A stretch of 64,000 nt of DNA from Bradyrhizobium xenonodulans (GTDB lineage Bacteria; Pseudomonadota; Alphaproteobacteria; Rhizobiales; Xanthobacteraceae), in contig NZ_CP089391.1 in the NCBI RefSeq assembly GCF_027594865.1, positions 4,742,501 to 4,806,500 of the forward strand. Reading direction: 5' to 3'. Below, piece by piece: positions 8,858 to 16,658 of the stretch (the first letter of the stretch is position 1; the number at the start of each line of letters is the position of its first letter). Below the pieces are notes generated by a model, which saw only the letters and a program-made list of their open reading frames with translations, was not told where the DNA came from and did not search any database. Both the position numbers and the translations under genes were made by a program.

Positions 8858-10684
8858 GTGACCGAGACCGTTTCTCCCGGCACGCTGACGCGCCAGGAAC
8901 TCTACGATCGTATCCGCCAGTCGTCGAAGGACGAGGTCATCCTCGAAGAGATGATCCGCCTCGGTTTTTGGCCCGACGGCGAAGATGAGCCGGCGCCTGC
9001 CGCGGACACGATCCGCGCTCGCGCAGAGGCGATGCGTGAACTTACCGAACTGCAGCGTCAGAACGCCACACTTGGCGACCCCGTGCGCGCGCTCAAGGAA
9101 ATGCACAAGCGCCGCAAGGCCGAAGCGATGGCGCGGCGGCAGGAGACCAAGCGTCGCAACGCCGAGGCGCGACAAGCGCGGGCGTTTGCCTGGCACGAGC
9201 GACGCAAGCACGATGTGCTCTATCTCGGCGAGGACGTCTCGCGCGGTCTTCACACGCGCACGACCACCACGCCCTTGCACGACGGCTTGCCCGCACTGGC
9301 CGACGCCAAGGCGCTGGCTGACGCGATGGGCGTACCGCTGGGCGAGCTGCGCTTCCTCGCCTTCAACAGAAAGGTGTCGTCGGTCAATCATTACCAGCGC
9401 TTCACGATCCCCAAGAAGAGCGGCGGCGAGCGGTTGATCTCGGCGCCGATGCCGCGCCTCAAGCGCGCGCAGTACTGGGTTCTGGACAACATCCTCGCGC
9501 GGGTGCCGCTGCATGATGCCGCGCACGGCTTTGCGCCTGAGCGTTCCATCCTGACCAACGCGCGCAATCATGTCGGCCGCGACGTGGTGATCAATCTCGA
9601 CCTCAAGGATTTCTTCCCGACCCTGACCTATGCCCGCGTCAAGGGTCTGTTCGAGGCGCTGGGCTATGCTGAAGCGGTCGCGATCCCGCTCGCGCTGTTG
9701 TGCACCGAGCCTGTTGTCGATGAAGTGACGCTCGACGGCGAGCGTCACTTCATCGCCGATGGCCCGCGGCTGCTGCCGCAGGGCGCGCCGACCAGCCCGG
9801 CGATCACCAACCTGATCTGCCGCAGGCTCGACCGACGCCTCATGGGGCTCGCACGCACGCTCGGTTTCATCTACAGCCGCTACGCCGACGATCTGACCTT
9901 CTCCGGCTCGGGCGAAGCGGTGAAAAAGATCGGCACCCTGCTCAAGGCCGTGCACGGCATTGTCGAGGCCGAAGGGTTCAAGGTCCATCCGGACAAGACG
10001 CGCGTCATGCGCAGATCGGCGCGCCAGGAGGTCACCGGCCTCACCGTCAACGAGGCCGTGGCCGTGCCGCGTGACCTGCTGCGCCGTTACCGCGCGGTGC
10101 TGCAGCAGGTCGAGCGCCACGGGCCAGTGGGCAAGCACTTCGGCCCCGGCAAGGACGTGATCCGGTCGCTGCTCGGCTTCGGCCATTTCGCCATCATGGT
10201 CGATCCGGAGAGTGGCACGCCCTTGCTGCAGCGCGCGCAGCGCCTCGCCGAACGGTACGCGCCCGCCCGCTCCGCGCGGCGCGCGACGCGTGCCGCATTC
10301 CGCAAGGCCGCGGGCGCCGGCCAGACGCCGCCGGGCCGGCAATGGAATCCCGCGGAGCGGCCACCGCCACCGCCGGACCCGATGTTGGTTGCGCTGGCGC
10401 GGCAGGACGAAAAGAAGCGAGCCGCACAGGCGCGCACCGCAGCACCCGGCCCGTCACGCCCGCCCAACGTACCGCCATCGCCGTGGGGCGCGCCGCGCGG
10501 TGCCGGCGCGCAGGCGGTTCCCCCGGCGGGACCGGCGACGGCCCCCAAGAAGAGACAGCCTTGGTACGTCACGGCGCTGGTGATCCTGCTGGCGTTGGCG
10601 CTCGCGCTCGCGGTCGTGCCTGGCGGCACCATGGTCGCCGCCGCGATTCTGTATCTCTACTTCAGGCGATGGTGGAAGCGTTGA
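8858..10684 (+). CDS. Retron-type reverse transcriptase with C-terminal membrane segment
   Basis: A 608-residue protein with a GTG start 8 bases after GGAGGG (8844-8849). Motifs seen: retron-specific NAxxH at 234-238 (NARNH), first catalytic Asp at 248 in LDLKDFF, QGAPTSPAITN, YADD at 342-345 (D344, D345), and the retron VTG motif at 392-394. Residues about 40-125 form a charged helical extension; a Pro/Ala-rich linker spans about 455-565. Residues about 569-605 are strongly hydrophobic (WYVTALVILLALALALAVV, then MVAAAILYLYF) and end in RRWWKR, suggesting a membrane anchor. It should make branched msDNA from the RNA at 8571-8810 and hold the two upstream partners inactive until phage attack. 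The defence role is known for the family and inferred here. Confidence 0.92.
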   Translation: MTETVSPGTLTRQELYDRIRQSSKDEVILEEMIRLGFWPDGEDEPAPAADTIRARAEAMRELTELQRQNATLGDPVRALKEMHKRRKAEAMARRQETKRRNAEARQARAFAWHERRKHDVLYLGEDVSRGLHTRTTTTPLHDGLPALADAKALADAMGVPLGELRFLAFNRKVSSVNHYQRFTIPKKSGGERLISAPMPRLKRAQYWVLDNILARVPLHDAAHGFAPERSILTNARNHVGRDVVINLDLKDFFPTLTYARVKGLFEALGYAEAVAIPLALLCTEPVVDEVTLDGERHFIADGPRLLPQGAPTSPAITNLICRRLDRRLMGLARTLGFIYSRYADDLTFSGSGEAVKKIGTLLKAVHGIVEAEGFKVHPDKTRVMRRSARQEVTGLTVNEAVAVPRDLLRRYRAVLQQVERHGPVGKHFGPGKDVIRSLLGFGHFAIMVDPESGTPLLQRAQRLAERYAPARSARRATRAAFRKAAGAGQTPPGRQWNPAERPPPPPDPMLVALARQDEKKRAAQARTAAPGPSRPPNVPPSPWGAPRGAGAQAVPPAGPATAPKKRQPWYVTALVILLALALALAVVPGGTMVAAAILYLYFRRWWKR

Positions 10685-10872
10685 GCGACCGCCCCGTCTC
10701 GTGGCGCTCGCCTGCTGCCCTTAAAAACGCGACCGCGCCATGTTGAGGCGAGACACAGCGCGGGCGCCGAGATCGCGCGAACGACGAGCCCATATGCGAT
10801 GGGCCAGAGTGGAATAGTGTTTTTGAGACGAAGGGGCGGAAAACCCTGAGATTTCAACGCCAAGCGTTGATA

Positions 10873-10957
10873 TGGTGCGCTCGGAGGGACTCGAACCCCC
10901 ACGGTGTTACCCACTGCCACCTCAAGGCAGCGCGTCTACCAGTTCCGCCACGAGCGC
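10873..10957 (-). tRNA. tRNA-Leu (anticodon GAG)
   Basis: On the minus strand, 85 nt including an encoded CCA (complement TGG at 10873-10875). The acceptor strands GCGCTCG (10951-10957 read in complement) and CGAGCGC pair fully. The anticodon stem CTGCC/GGCAG encloses the loop TTGAGGT, giving anticodon GAG. A long variable arm of class II type and the T arm with GGTTCGAGTCC are present. Its 3' end faces the retron operon, and 12 bases of that end recur at 3522-3533. Confidence 0.95.
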
Positions 10958-11118
10958 TAGGAGATACCGGCCTGAGGTCGTTCGGCTGGCCGGATCAGCG
11001 GCCGCCGATCTAACAAATCCATCAGGGGGATACAAGCCTGCAAAGGCCCCGAATTCCACAGCTTGGCAGGAAAGTTCGCAACCCCTGCCCGGATCGGCCC
11101 TACCGCGTGCCCAGGCCG

Positions 11119-11457
11119 CTATCGCGTGCCCTGCGTGCGCGGCAGCATCTGCTTGACCTCGACCGCGATGCGGTTGCGGTCGACCAGCACGACGCCGGAG
11201 GCGACCGGCAGATTGTTGGCGAGAACCTTGACCTCGTCGGCCTCGGTTGCGTCCAGCTCGATGATGGCGCCGCGGGAAAGACGTAATACTTGATGGATCG
11301 GCATCGTGGTCGTCCCGAGGACGACCATGAGATCCACGGTGACTTTATCGAGAGTGGGCACTGTCAGGACCGCCGCAACTTGAAGCTCAGGACTTGGGAC
11401 TGAACCAGAGGACTTGGTATTTGCTCCCGAGATGATCACCACGTTATGGTTAGCCAA
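11119..11457 (-). CDS. fliN: FliN-like flagellar motor switch protein (SpoA domain)
   Basis: A 112-residue protein dominated by a C-terminal SpoA/FliM-FliN domain. [28 protein letters not shown] and [19 protein letters not shown] follow the FliN consensus closely. FliN forms the lower C-ring of the flagellar switch with FliM and FliG and binds the export ATPase complex. No other flagellar gene is visible, so this may be a second or orphan copy. The longest start is TTG at 11455-11457 (an in-frame stop lies one codon upstream); GTG codons at residues 5-6 are alternatives. The TTG start shares base 11457 with the divergent lipB ATG. Confidence 0.8.
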   Translation of the reverse strand: MANHNVVIISGANTKSSGSVPSPELQVAAVLTVPTLDKVTVDLMVVLGTTTMPIHQVLRLSRGAIIELDATEADEVKVLANNLPVASGVVLVDRNRIAVEVKQMLPRTQGTR

Positions 11458-12194
11458 TGGTTAATTCGCCTCAAAACCCGCGCCAAGAGCTCGATTTGAC
11501 GTCGTTTTCCGCCGCAGGCGGCGCGCCCGTCGAATGGCGAATCTCGGACGCGCCCGTGCCCTATCCGGAGGCGGTTGCCGCCATGGAGGCGCGCGTCGCA
11601 GCGATCGCCGCGGGCGAGGCGCCGGAGCTGGTCTGGCTGCTCGAGCACCCCCCGCTCTACACCTCGGGCACCTCGGGCAAGGAAAGCGACCTGCTCGATC
11701 CCCGATTCCCGACTTTTGCCACCGGCCGTGGCGGACAGCTCACCTATCACGGGCCCGGCCAGCGGGTGGCCTATGTCATGCTCGACCTCAAGCGGCGCCG
11801 GCCGGACGTGCGGGCCTATGTCGCCAGCCTGGAGGAACTGATTCTGCGCACGCTCGCCGCCTTCAACGTCCGCGGCGAGCGGCGCGAGGACCGCGTCGGC
11901 GTCTGGGTCAGACGGCCCGACAAGGGGCCCGAGCACGAGGACAAGATCGCGGCGATCGGCGTGCGGTTGAAGCGCTGGGTGTCGTTCCACGGCATCGCCA
12001 TCAATGTCGAGCCGGAGCTGTCGCATTTTGCCGGCATCGTGCCCTGCGGCGTCGCTGATCCCCGCTACGGCGTCACCTCGCTGGTCGATCTCGGCCAGCT
12101 CGTGACGATGGCCGATGTCGATGTCGCACTCCGGCAGGCGTTCGAAGAATTGTTCGGGCCGACTCGTGCGTTGGTGCCGGAAGCAGCCGCCTAG
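11457..12194 (+). CDS. lipB: Octanoyl-[acyl-carrier protein]:protein octanoyltransferase LipB
   Basis: A 245-residue protein, usual length for alphaproteobacterial LipB. It transfers octanoate from acyl carrier protein to lipoyl domains of 2-oxoacid dehydrogenases and the glycine cleavage H protein, the first step of de novo lipoate attachment. The family signatures are present: [13 protein letters not shown], the [13 protein letters not shown] loop, [16 protein letters not shown] containing the conserved Lys, and the catalytic Cys in GIVPCGV. It is divergent from the FliN-like gene with no intergenic space. Confidence 0.95.
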   Translation: MVNSPQNPRQELDLTSFSAAGGAPVEWRISDAPVPYPEAVAAMEARVAAIAAGEAPELVWLLEHPPLYTSGTSGKESDLLDPRFPTFATGRGGQLTYHGPGQRVAYVMLDLKRRRPDVRAYVASLEELILRTLAAFNVRGERREDRVGVWVRRPDKGPEHEDKIAAIGVRLKRWVSFHGIAINVEPELSHFAGIVPCGVADPRYGVTSLVDLGQLVTMADVDVALRQAFEELFGPTRALVPEAAA

Positions 12195-12394
12195 AATTTT
12201 TCTGTTCGAGCCCGACCGCGCCCGTTCTCCGCTCGTCGGGGAATCGGCTATGCTTGAGCCCGGTGCCGCCCACGCCTCCCCCCTCCGCCGGGAAAGTACA
12301 GATCATACCGGGCGACTACACCATCGGACCGACTGTTCGAGCGCCAGGCATAAGGAGGGATTGCGCTTTCTGCTCGCAATGGGAGGTTCTCTCT

Positions 12395-13108
12395 ATGAAG
12401 TTGTCTGCACCGATCTATCATCTGAAGCGAAAAGCAAAACGCCTGTCGCGCGAGGACGGCATTCCGCTGCACGACGCACTTGACCGCATCGCCGCGACGG
12501 AAGGGTTTTCCGCCTGGAGCCTGCTCGCGGCGAAAGCCGCTGCAATGACGCCGGCGGGCAAGCTGTTCCCGCACTTCCAGCCCGGCGATCTCGTGCTGGT
12601 CGGGGCGCGCCCCGGTCAAGGCAAGACACTGATGAGCCTCGAACTGGCCGTGGAGGCGATGCGCGCGGGCCATCACGCCGCATTCTTCTCGCTCGAATAT
12701 ACCGAGAAGGACGTCGTCGACCGCTTTCGGGCGATCGGCGCGGACCCCGCGCAATTCCGCGAATTGTTCGAGGTCGATTGCTCCGATGCCATCAGCGCCG
12801 ATTACGTCGTCAAGCAGATGGCCGTGGCGCCCCGCGGCACGGTCGTGGTGATCGACTTTCTGCAACTGCTCGACCAGCGGCGGGAAAATCCTGACCTGAC
12901 CGTTCAGGTGCGCGCGCTGAAATCCTTCGCGCGAGACAAGGGACTGATCGTCGTCTTCATCTCGCAGATCGACCGGTCCTATGATCCCTCGACCAAGCCC
13001 TGCCCTGACCTCAGCGATGTCCGCCTGCCGAACCCGCTGGACCTGAATCTGTTCGACAAGACGTGCTTCCTGAACAAGGACGAAGTTCAGTTCCGCGCGG
13101 CGAGCTGA
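12395..13108 (+). CDS. Stand-alone DnaB-C/RecA-fold ATPase
   Basis: The start is ATG 12395 (MKLSAPIYHLKRKAKRLSRE), 8 bases after GGGAGG at 12381-12386; the frame is open further upstream but without a comparable ribosome site. The 237-residue product has Walker A GARPGQGKT (about 70-78), Walker B TVVVIDFLQLLD and the ISQIDRS sensor stretch, all close to the C-terminal ATPase domain of replicative helicase DnaB. The DnaB N-terminal domain is absent and the first 60 residues are basic and helical. I would not call it the replicative helicase. It could be an accessory RecA-like ATPase; function unknown. Confidence 0.75.
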   Translation: MKLSAPIYHLKRKAKRLSREDGIPLHDALDRIAATEGFSAWSLLAAKAAAMTPAGKLFPHFQPGDLVLVGARPGQGKTLMSLELAVEAMRAGHHAAFFSLEYTEKDVVDRFRAIGADPAQFRELFEVDCSDAISADYVVKQMAVAPRGTVVVIDFLQLLDQRRENPDLTVQVRALKSFARDKGLIVVFISQIDRSYDPSTKPCPDLSDVRLPNPLDLNLFDKTCFLNKDEVQFRAAS

Positions 13109-13114
13109 CGATCG

Positions 13115-13144
13115 GGCCGCGGGTGGGATCGCTCACCCGCGGCC
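13115..13144. terminator. Convergent hairpin, probable bidirectional terminator
   Basis: GGCCGCGGGTG (13115-13125) pairs perfectly with CACCCGCGGCC (13134-13144) across an 8-base loop. It lies between the convergent ends of the ATPase gene (13108) and the tautomerase gene (13152). There is no T run, so termination is inferred from placement. Confidence 0.6.
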
Positions 13145-13151
13145 TGCTGTC

Positions 13152-13571
13152 TCACGCCGCCAGCGACACTTCGAGCTTGCCGGCGATGTAGCGCCGCTCC
13201 TGGGTCAGGCCGCCGAAGCCATAGGCATCGGCCTTGACCTCGTCGACATGCAGATAGGTCTCTGGATGCAGCGGCCCCAGGATATCGGCCATGCGCTTGA
13301 ACATCGCGGCGAGATAGGCCGCCTTCTCGTCCTTGGTGTTGGTGCCCTCGCTGACATGGATGTCGATCCAGTAGCTGGCGAGCTTCTGCTCGGCGAGGGA
13401 TTGGCCGCCGGCGAACCAGTCGGCGGCGTCGACCGACTTCACGATGATGGCGGTGACCTCAGGGTCCTTGTGCAGGATTTTTGCGGTGAGCTCGGACACG
13501 GCGCCCGCGATGTCGGCCTTCAACGAGGGCGACTGGCGGGACGAGGTGTAGGACACGGTGATCAGGGGCAT
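13152..13571 (-). CDS. Tautomerase-family protein (4-oxalocrotonate tautomerase-like, double length)
   Basis: The start is set at ATG 13571, which puts the catalytic proline directly after the initiator Met (MPLITVSYTSS); the longer frame from 13586 would bury it. At 139 residues it is about twice a 62-residue 4-OT subunit, and the two halves (PLITVSYTSSRQSPSLK... and LASYWIDIHVSEGTN...) look like two fused beta-alpha-beta units. After Met removal Pro-1 acts as general base in keto-enol tautomerisation or dehalogenation. It is divergent from a LysR regulator that probably controls it. Substrate unknown. Confidence 0.8.
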   Translation of the reverse strand: MPLITVSYTSSRQSPSLKADIAGAVSELTAKILHKDPEVTAIIVKSVDAADWFAGGQSLAEQKLASYWIDIHVSEGTNTKDEKAAYLAAMFKRMADILGPLHPETYLHVDEVKADAYGFGGLTQERRYIAGKLEVSLAA

Positions 13572-13649
13572 GGTCGTTCTCCTCAAGGTGCCGCGCAGGT
13601 CTTGCGCGGCGTTGATGAGAAACTAGACCTCCTCTCGTCATTTTGGTAC

Positions 13650-13676
13650 CTTATCTCGATTGATACTAGTGATAAG
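13650..13676. promoter_or_regulatory. Inverted repeat, candidate LysR operator
   Basis: CTTATC (13650-13655) and GATAAG (13671-13676) form a 6-bp inverted repeat with 15-base spacing in the gap between the divergent tautomerase and LysR genes, 8 bases before the LysR start codon. LysR proteins usually bind dyads (T-N11-A type) in exactly this position to regulate both themselves and the divergent gene. Confidence 0.5.
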
Positions 13677-13684
13677 ATTTCATA

Positions 13685-14539
13685 ATGACAGCCACGCTCG
13701 ACATCGCCACCGTCCAGGCCTTCCTGCTGGTCGCCGACCTCCAGAGTTTTACGCGCGCTGCCGAAGCGCTCGGCACGACGCAGGCGGCGGTCAGCCTGAA
13801 GCTGCAGCGGCTGGAGACGCTGCTTGGAAAGCGCCTGGTCGAGCGCTCGCCGCGCGCGGTCCGGCTCACGGCCGATGGCGCAAGTTTTCTCGACCGTGCC
13901 CGCGCGCTGATCGCGGCACATGACCGCGCGCTGTCGGGCGAAGCGCCGGCCGCACAATCACTCTCGCTCGGCATCTCCGATCACGCGACGGGTCCCGAAC
14001 TGGTGCCGCTGCTCGAACGCCTGCACGCGATGTCTGCAAATCTCACCCTCGCCGTCACCATCGGCTTCTCGCGCGAGATGCAGGATGCCTATGACGCAGG
14101 CCAGCTCGATGCCGTGATCGTCCGCCAGGAAGGCAGCCGCCGCGGCGGCGAAAAACTCACCGAGGACGAGTTCGGCTGGTTCGCGTCAAGACGCTTCGCC
14201 TTGCCAAAGGGCGAGCCGCTGCCGCTCGCAACGCTCGCCCCGCCCTGCGGCGTCCGCGCCATCGCCGTGCGCGCACTCGACAAGGCCGGCATCGCCTGGC
14301 GCGAGCGCTTCGTCGGAGGCGGCGTCACGGCGGTGGTCGCCGCCGCGCTGGCCGGGCTCGCCATCGCGCCGCTGGCGCGGCGGATCGCGCCTCCCGGGTT
14401 GATGGACATCGGACCTGCGCACAAGCTGCCGAAACTCGGCAGTTCGAAGGTGATGCTGCATTCGAAGGTCAGCGATCCCGCCAAGCTGGCAGCACTGCGC
14501 GCGGTGGCGGCTACGTTTCGAAGTGTAGCTGCCACTTGA
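13685..14539 (+). CDS. LysR-family transcriptional regulator
   Basis: A 284-residue protein with an N-terminal winged helix-turn-helix (residues about 5-65: VQAFLLVADLQSFTRAAEALGTTQAAVSLKLQRLE, then LLGKRLVERSPRAVRLT). A periplasmic-binding-fold effector domain (about 90-280) includes LSLGISDHATGPELVPLLERL. It sits head-to-head with the tautomerase gene and very likely regulates it. The effector ligand is not evident. Confidence 0.9.
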   Translation: MTATLDIATVQAFLLVADLQSFTRAAEALGTTQAAVSLKLQRLETLLGKRLVERSPRAVRLTADGASFLDRARALIAAHDRALSGEAPAAQSLSLGISDHATGPELVPLLERLHAMSANLTLAVTIGFSREMQDAYDAGQLDAVIVRQEGSRRGGEKLTEDEFGWFASRRFALPKGEPLPLATLAPPCGVRAIAVRALDKAGIAWRERFVGGGVTAVVAAALAGLAIAPLARRIAPPGLMDIGPAHKLPKLGSSKVMLHSKVSDPAKLAALRAVAATFRSVAAT

Positions 14540-14543
14540 TGCC

Positions 14544-15980
14544 TCACAAGATCGCCTCGAACGCGCTGCGCAGCGTCTCGTGCCGGAACACAAAACCGCG
14601 GCTCAGCGCCTTGTTCGGCAGCACGCGCTGGCCGCCCAGCAAGAGCTCATCGGCGAAACCGCCGCCGATCCGGCGCAGCAGGCCGCCGGGAATGCGGAAC
14701 AATGCAGGCCGGCGCAGGCGGCGGCCGAGCTCCTCGGTGAACTTTGCATTGGTGACCGGGATCGGCGCGGTGGCGTTGACGGGGCCGGTGAGATCGGGCG
14801 TCGCCATCACATAGGCGATCAGCCGGATCAGATCGTCGCGCTCGATCCAGGACATCCACTGCCGCCCGGTGCCGAGCGGACCGCCGAGCCCGAACTCGAA
14901 CGGCGTCAGCAGGCGCGTGATGAAGCCTCCTTCCGTGCCGAGCACGAGACCGATACGCAAATTGACCACGCGGACGCCAAGCTCCTCTGCGGGCCGCGCC
15001 GCCTGCTCCCAGGCTGCACACAGTTCGTGGCTAAAGCAGGCATGCGACTTCGCGGATTCCGTCAGCACCTGGTCGGCCCACAGGCCGTACCAGCCGATGG
15101 CGGAGCCGCTGACGAGTACCTCGGGCTTGTGCTCGAGCCGCGCGATCAGTTTTACGACCTCGCCGGTCATGTCGATGCGCGAGCTGATGATCTTCGCACG
15201 CTTCGCCTCGGTCCACAGACCGTTGCCGATCGGCTCGCCGGCGAGATTGACGATAGCGTCGATTGGCGTGTCGGCGGCGAGCTGATCCAGACTCGTGATC
15301 AACGTCACCGGCGGCGGCAGCATCTCCGTCTTGGCGGGGTTGCGGATCAGCGCAATGACGTGATGCCCTGCGCCGCTGAGGCTTGCCGCAAGGCGGCTGC
15401 CGATGAAGCCGGTGGCACCCGTGATCAGCACGGTCTTGCGGCCGGGCAGCTTTTCGACGAGCCCGTGCGCCGGCACACTTCGCATGCGACCGAGCCGGCG
15501 CATCGCGGCAAAATCCCTGACACCGCAGAGCGCCGCGCCGACCGCGCACGCGGTCGCGGCGATGCTGAGCAGACCCTGGTACACGACCGTCACGCCGAAG
15601 GGCTGCATCGCCCAATCGATCAGCACCGGCAGCAGCAGCACCAGGATGGCGCCGTAATTGATCGCCAGCAGCGTGTGGTTGATGCGCTCACTCGGCGGCA
15701 GCTTCCGGCTCAAATCCTCCTCGACGAAATCCATCAGCGTGATGACGATCTCGGCGACCAGCACCGCGACGATCAGGAGCGCCAGCACGCCGTAGACCTC
15801 CAGCCAGCCGAGCAGCAGGAACAGCAGCGCATAGAGCATGTTGCGGATGCCGTGCAGCTTCAGCTCGAAGCGCTGCGACGGGCGCCAGGCCAGACGCTCG
15901 GTGAATTCGTGGTGATAGAAAGTGTCGAACACACCCATCACGATCTGGATAGCGATGAGCGTCCACAGCAGCGGCGTCAT
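14544..15980 (-). CDS. TIGR01777-type NAD-dependent epimerase fused to an N-terminal membrane domain
   Basis: A 478-residue fusion. Residues about 1-160 hold four to five hydrophobic helices (for example MLYALLFLLLGWLEVYGVLALLIVAVLVAEIVITL) resembling DoxX-like membrane domains. Residues about 175-478 are an SDR of the YfcH/SDR39U1 (TIGR01777) family with TGATGFIGSRLAASLSGAGH as the Rossmann loop, NLAGEPIGNGLWTEAKRAKIISSR, and GSAIGWYG. The canonical SDR Tyr is usually in that last region. Its ATG overlaps the stop of the DUF4166 gene by 4 bases, so the three minus-strand genes from 17216 down form an operon. The chemical reaction is not known for this family. Confidence 0.8.
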   Translation of the reverse strand: MTPLLWTLIAIQIVMGVFDTFYHHEFTERLAWRPSQRFELKLHGIRNMLYALLFLLLGWLEVYGVLALLIVAVLVAEIVITLMDFVEEDLSRKLPPSERINHTLLAINYGAILVLLLPVLIDWAMQPFGVTVVYQGLLSIAATACAVGAALCGVRDFAAMRRLGRMRSVPAHGLVEKLPGRKTVLITGATGFIGSRLAASLSGAGHHVIALIRNPAKTEMLPPPVTLITSLDQLAADTPIDAIVNLAGEPIGNGLWTEAKRAKIISSRIDMTGEVVKLIARLEHKPEVLVSGSAIGWYGLWADQVLTESAKSHACFSHELCAAWEQAARPAEELGVRVVNLRIGLVLGTEGGFITRLLTPFEFGLGGPLGTGRQWMSWIERDDLIRLIAYVMATPDLTGPVNATAPIPVTNAKFTEELGRRLRRPALFRIPGGLLRRIGGGFADELLLGGQRVLPNKALSRGFVFRHETLRSAFEAIL

Positions 15981-16642
15981 GACACGGCCTCCCTGAACAA
16001 GGCGGACTGGTGAATCAGCGCGCCGTAACGCGGGTGAGTGACGTCGAGGGTGAAGCGGAAGGCGCCCTCGCCGAGATCGCTATGCGTCACCGTGAGGTCG
16101 CCCGGCGTCAGCCATTGCGGCAGCGGGATCCACAGGCGCCCGAGCTGCAGGCCATAACCGGCGCTGCGAAAGGTTAGCGTCTCGCCCTCGACCGCGATGC
16201 GGAGCGCCATCGAGACGCCGAAGCCGACATACTCTTCGAGTCCGGTCGGGCCGGCGAAGCGCTTTGCGGAATGGATCACCTGCGGAAAGCCGCGCTTGCG
16301 TGCGCAGATGCGAGTCCAGGTCTGGCCGCCGCCCCCAGCGTCTTCGGTCACCGTGACGATCATGGGCACACCCGTGTCGCGTCCCGTCGGCAGCGGGCCG
16401 CCGATCAGGCGCGCGGCTTGCGCGAACCACCAGCCGATGTCGCTGAATGAGACCTCATCGACGATTCCGACATAGACGACGCTGTCGCCGTCCGCGACGC
16501 GCTTGGAGAAGCGCCGCCAAGTCGCCAGCGGCAGCCGGCCCCAATCCTCGTCCGACAGCAGCGTGCGGAAGCGGCGGTCGTCGAGAAGCTTGATGTGAGC
16601 GGAGGTTGGTGCGTTGGAGCCTGATAATCTCGCCGACGTCAT
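15977..16642 (-). CDS. DUF4166 domain protein
   Basis: The start is placed at ATG 16642 (MTSARLSGSNAPTSAH), preceded by GGAGGG on the minus strand; 221 residues. It contains RRFRTLLSDEDWGRLPLATWRRFSKRV, GPLPTGRDTGVPMIVTV, and a C-terminal FTLDVTHPRYGALIHQSALF stretch characteristic of DUF4166, a domain often joined or linked to SDR/epimerase proteins, as here. No enzymatic residues are established. It lies between a GbsR-type regulator (17-base gap) and the epimerase (ATGA overlap). Confidence 0.75.
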   Translation of the reverse strand: MTSARLSGSNAPTSAHIKLLDDRRFRTLLSDEDWGRLPLATWRRFSKRVADGDSVVYVGIVDEVSFSDIGWWFAQAARLIGGPLPTGRDTGVPMIVTVTEDAGGGGQTWTRICARKRGFPQVIHSAKRFAGPTGLEEYVGFGVSMALRIAVEGETLTFRSAGYGLQLGRLWIPLPQWLTPGDLTVTHSDLGEGAFRFTLDVTHPRYGALIHQSALFREAVS

Positions 16643-16658
16643 CGCACCCTCCTCAAGT

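Noticed and set aside
8858..10684. Group II intron or diversity-generating retroelement RT
   Set aside because: No maturase/endonuclease domain, intron RNA or template/variable repeat pair is visible, whereas NAxxH and VTG are retron-specific.
10657..10920. Possible small minus-strand gene or integrase remnant beside tRNA-Leu
   Set aside because: Its translation runs across the tRNA itself and shows no recombinase motif.
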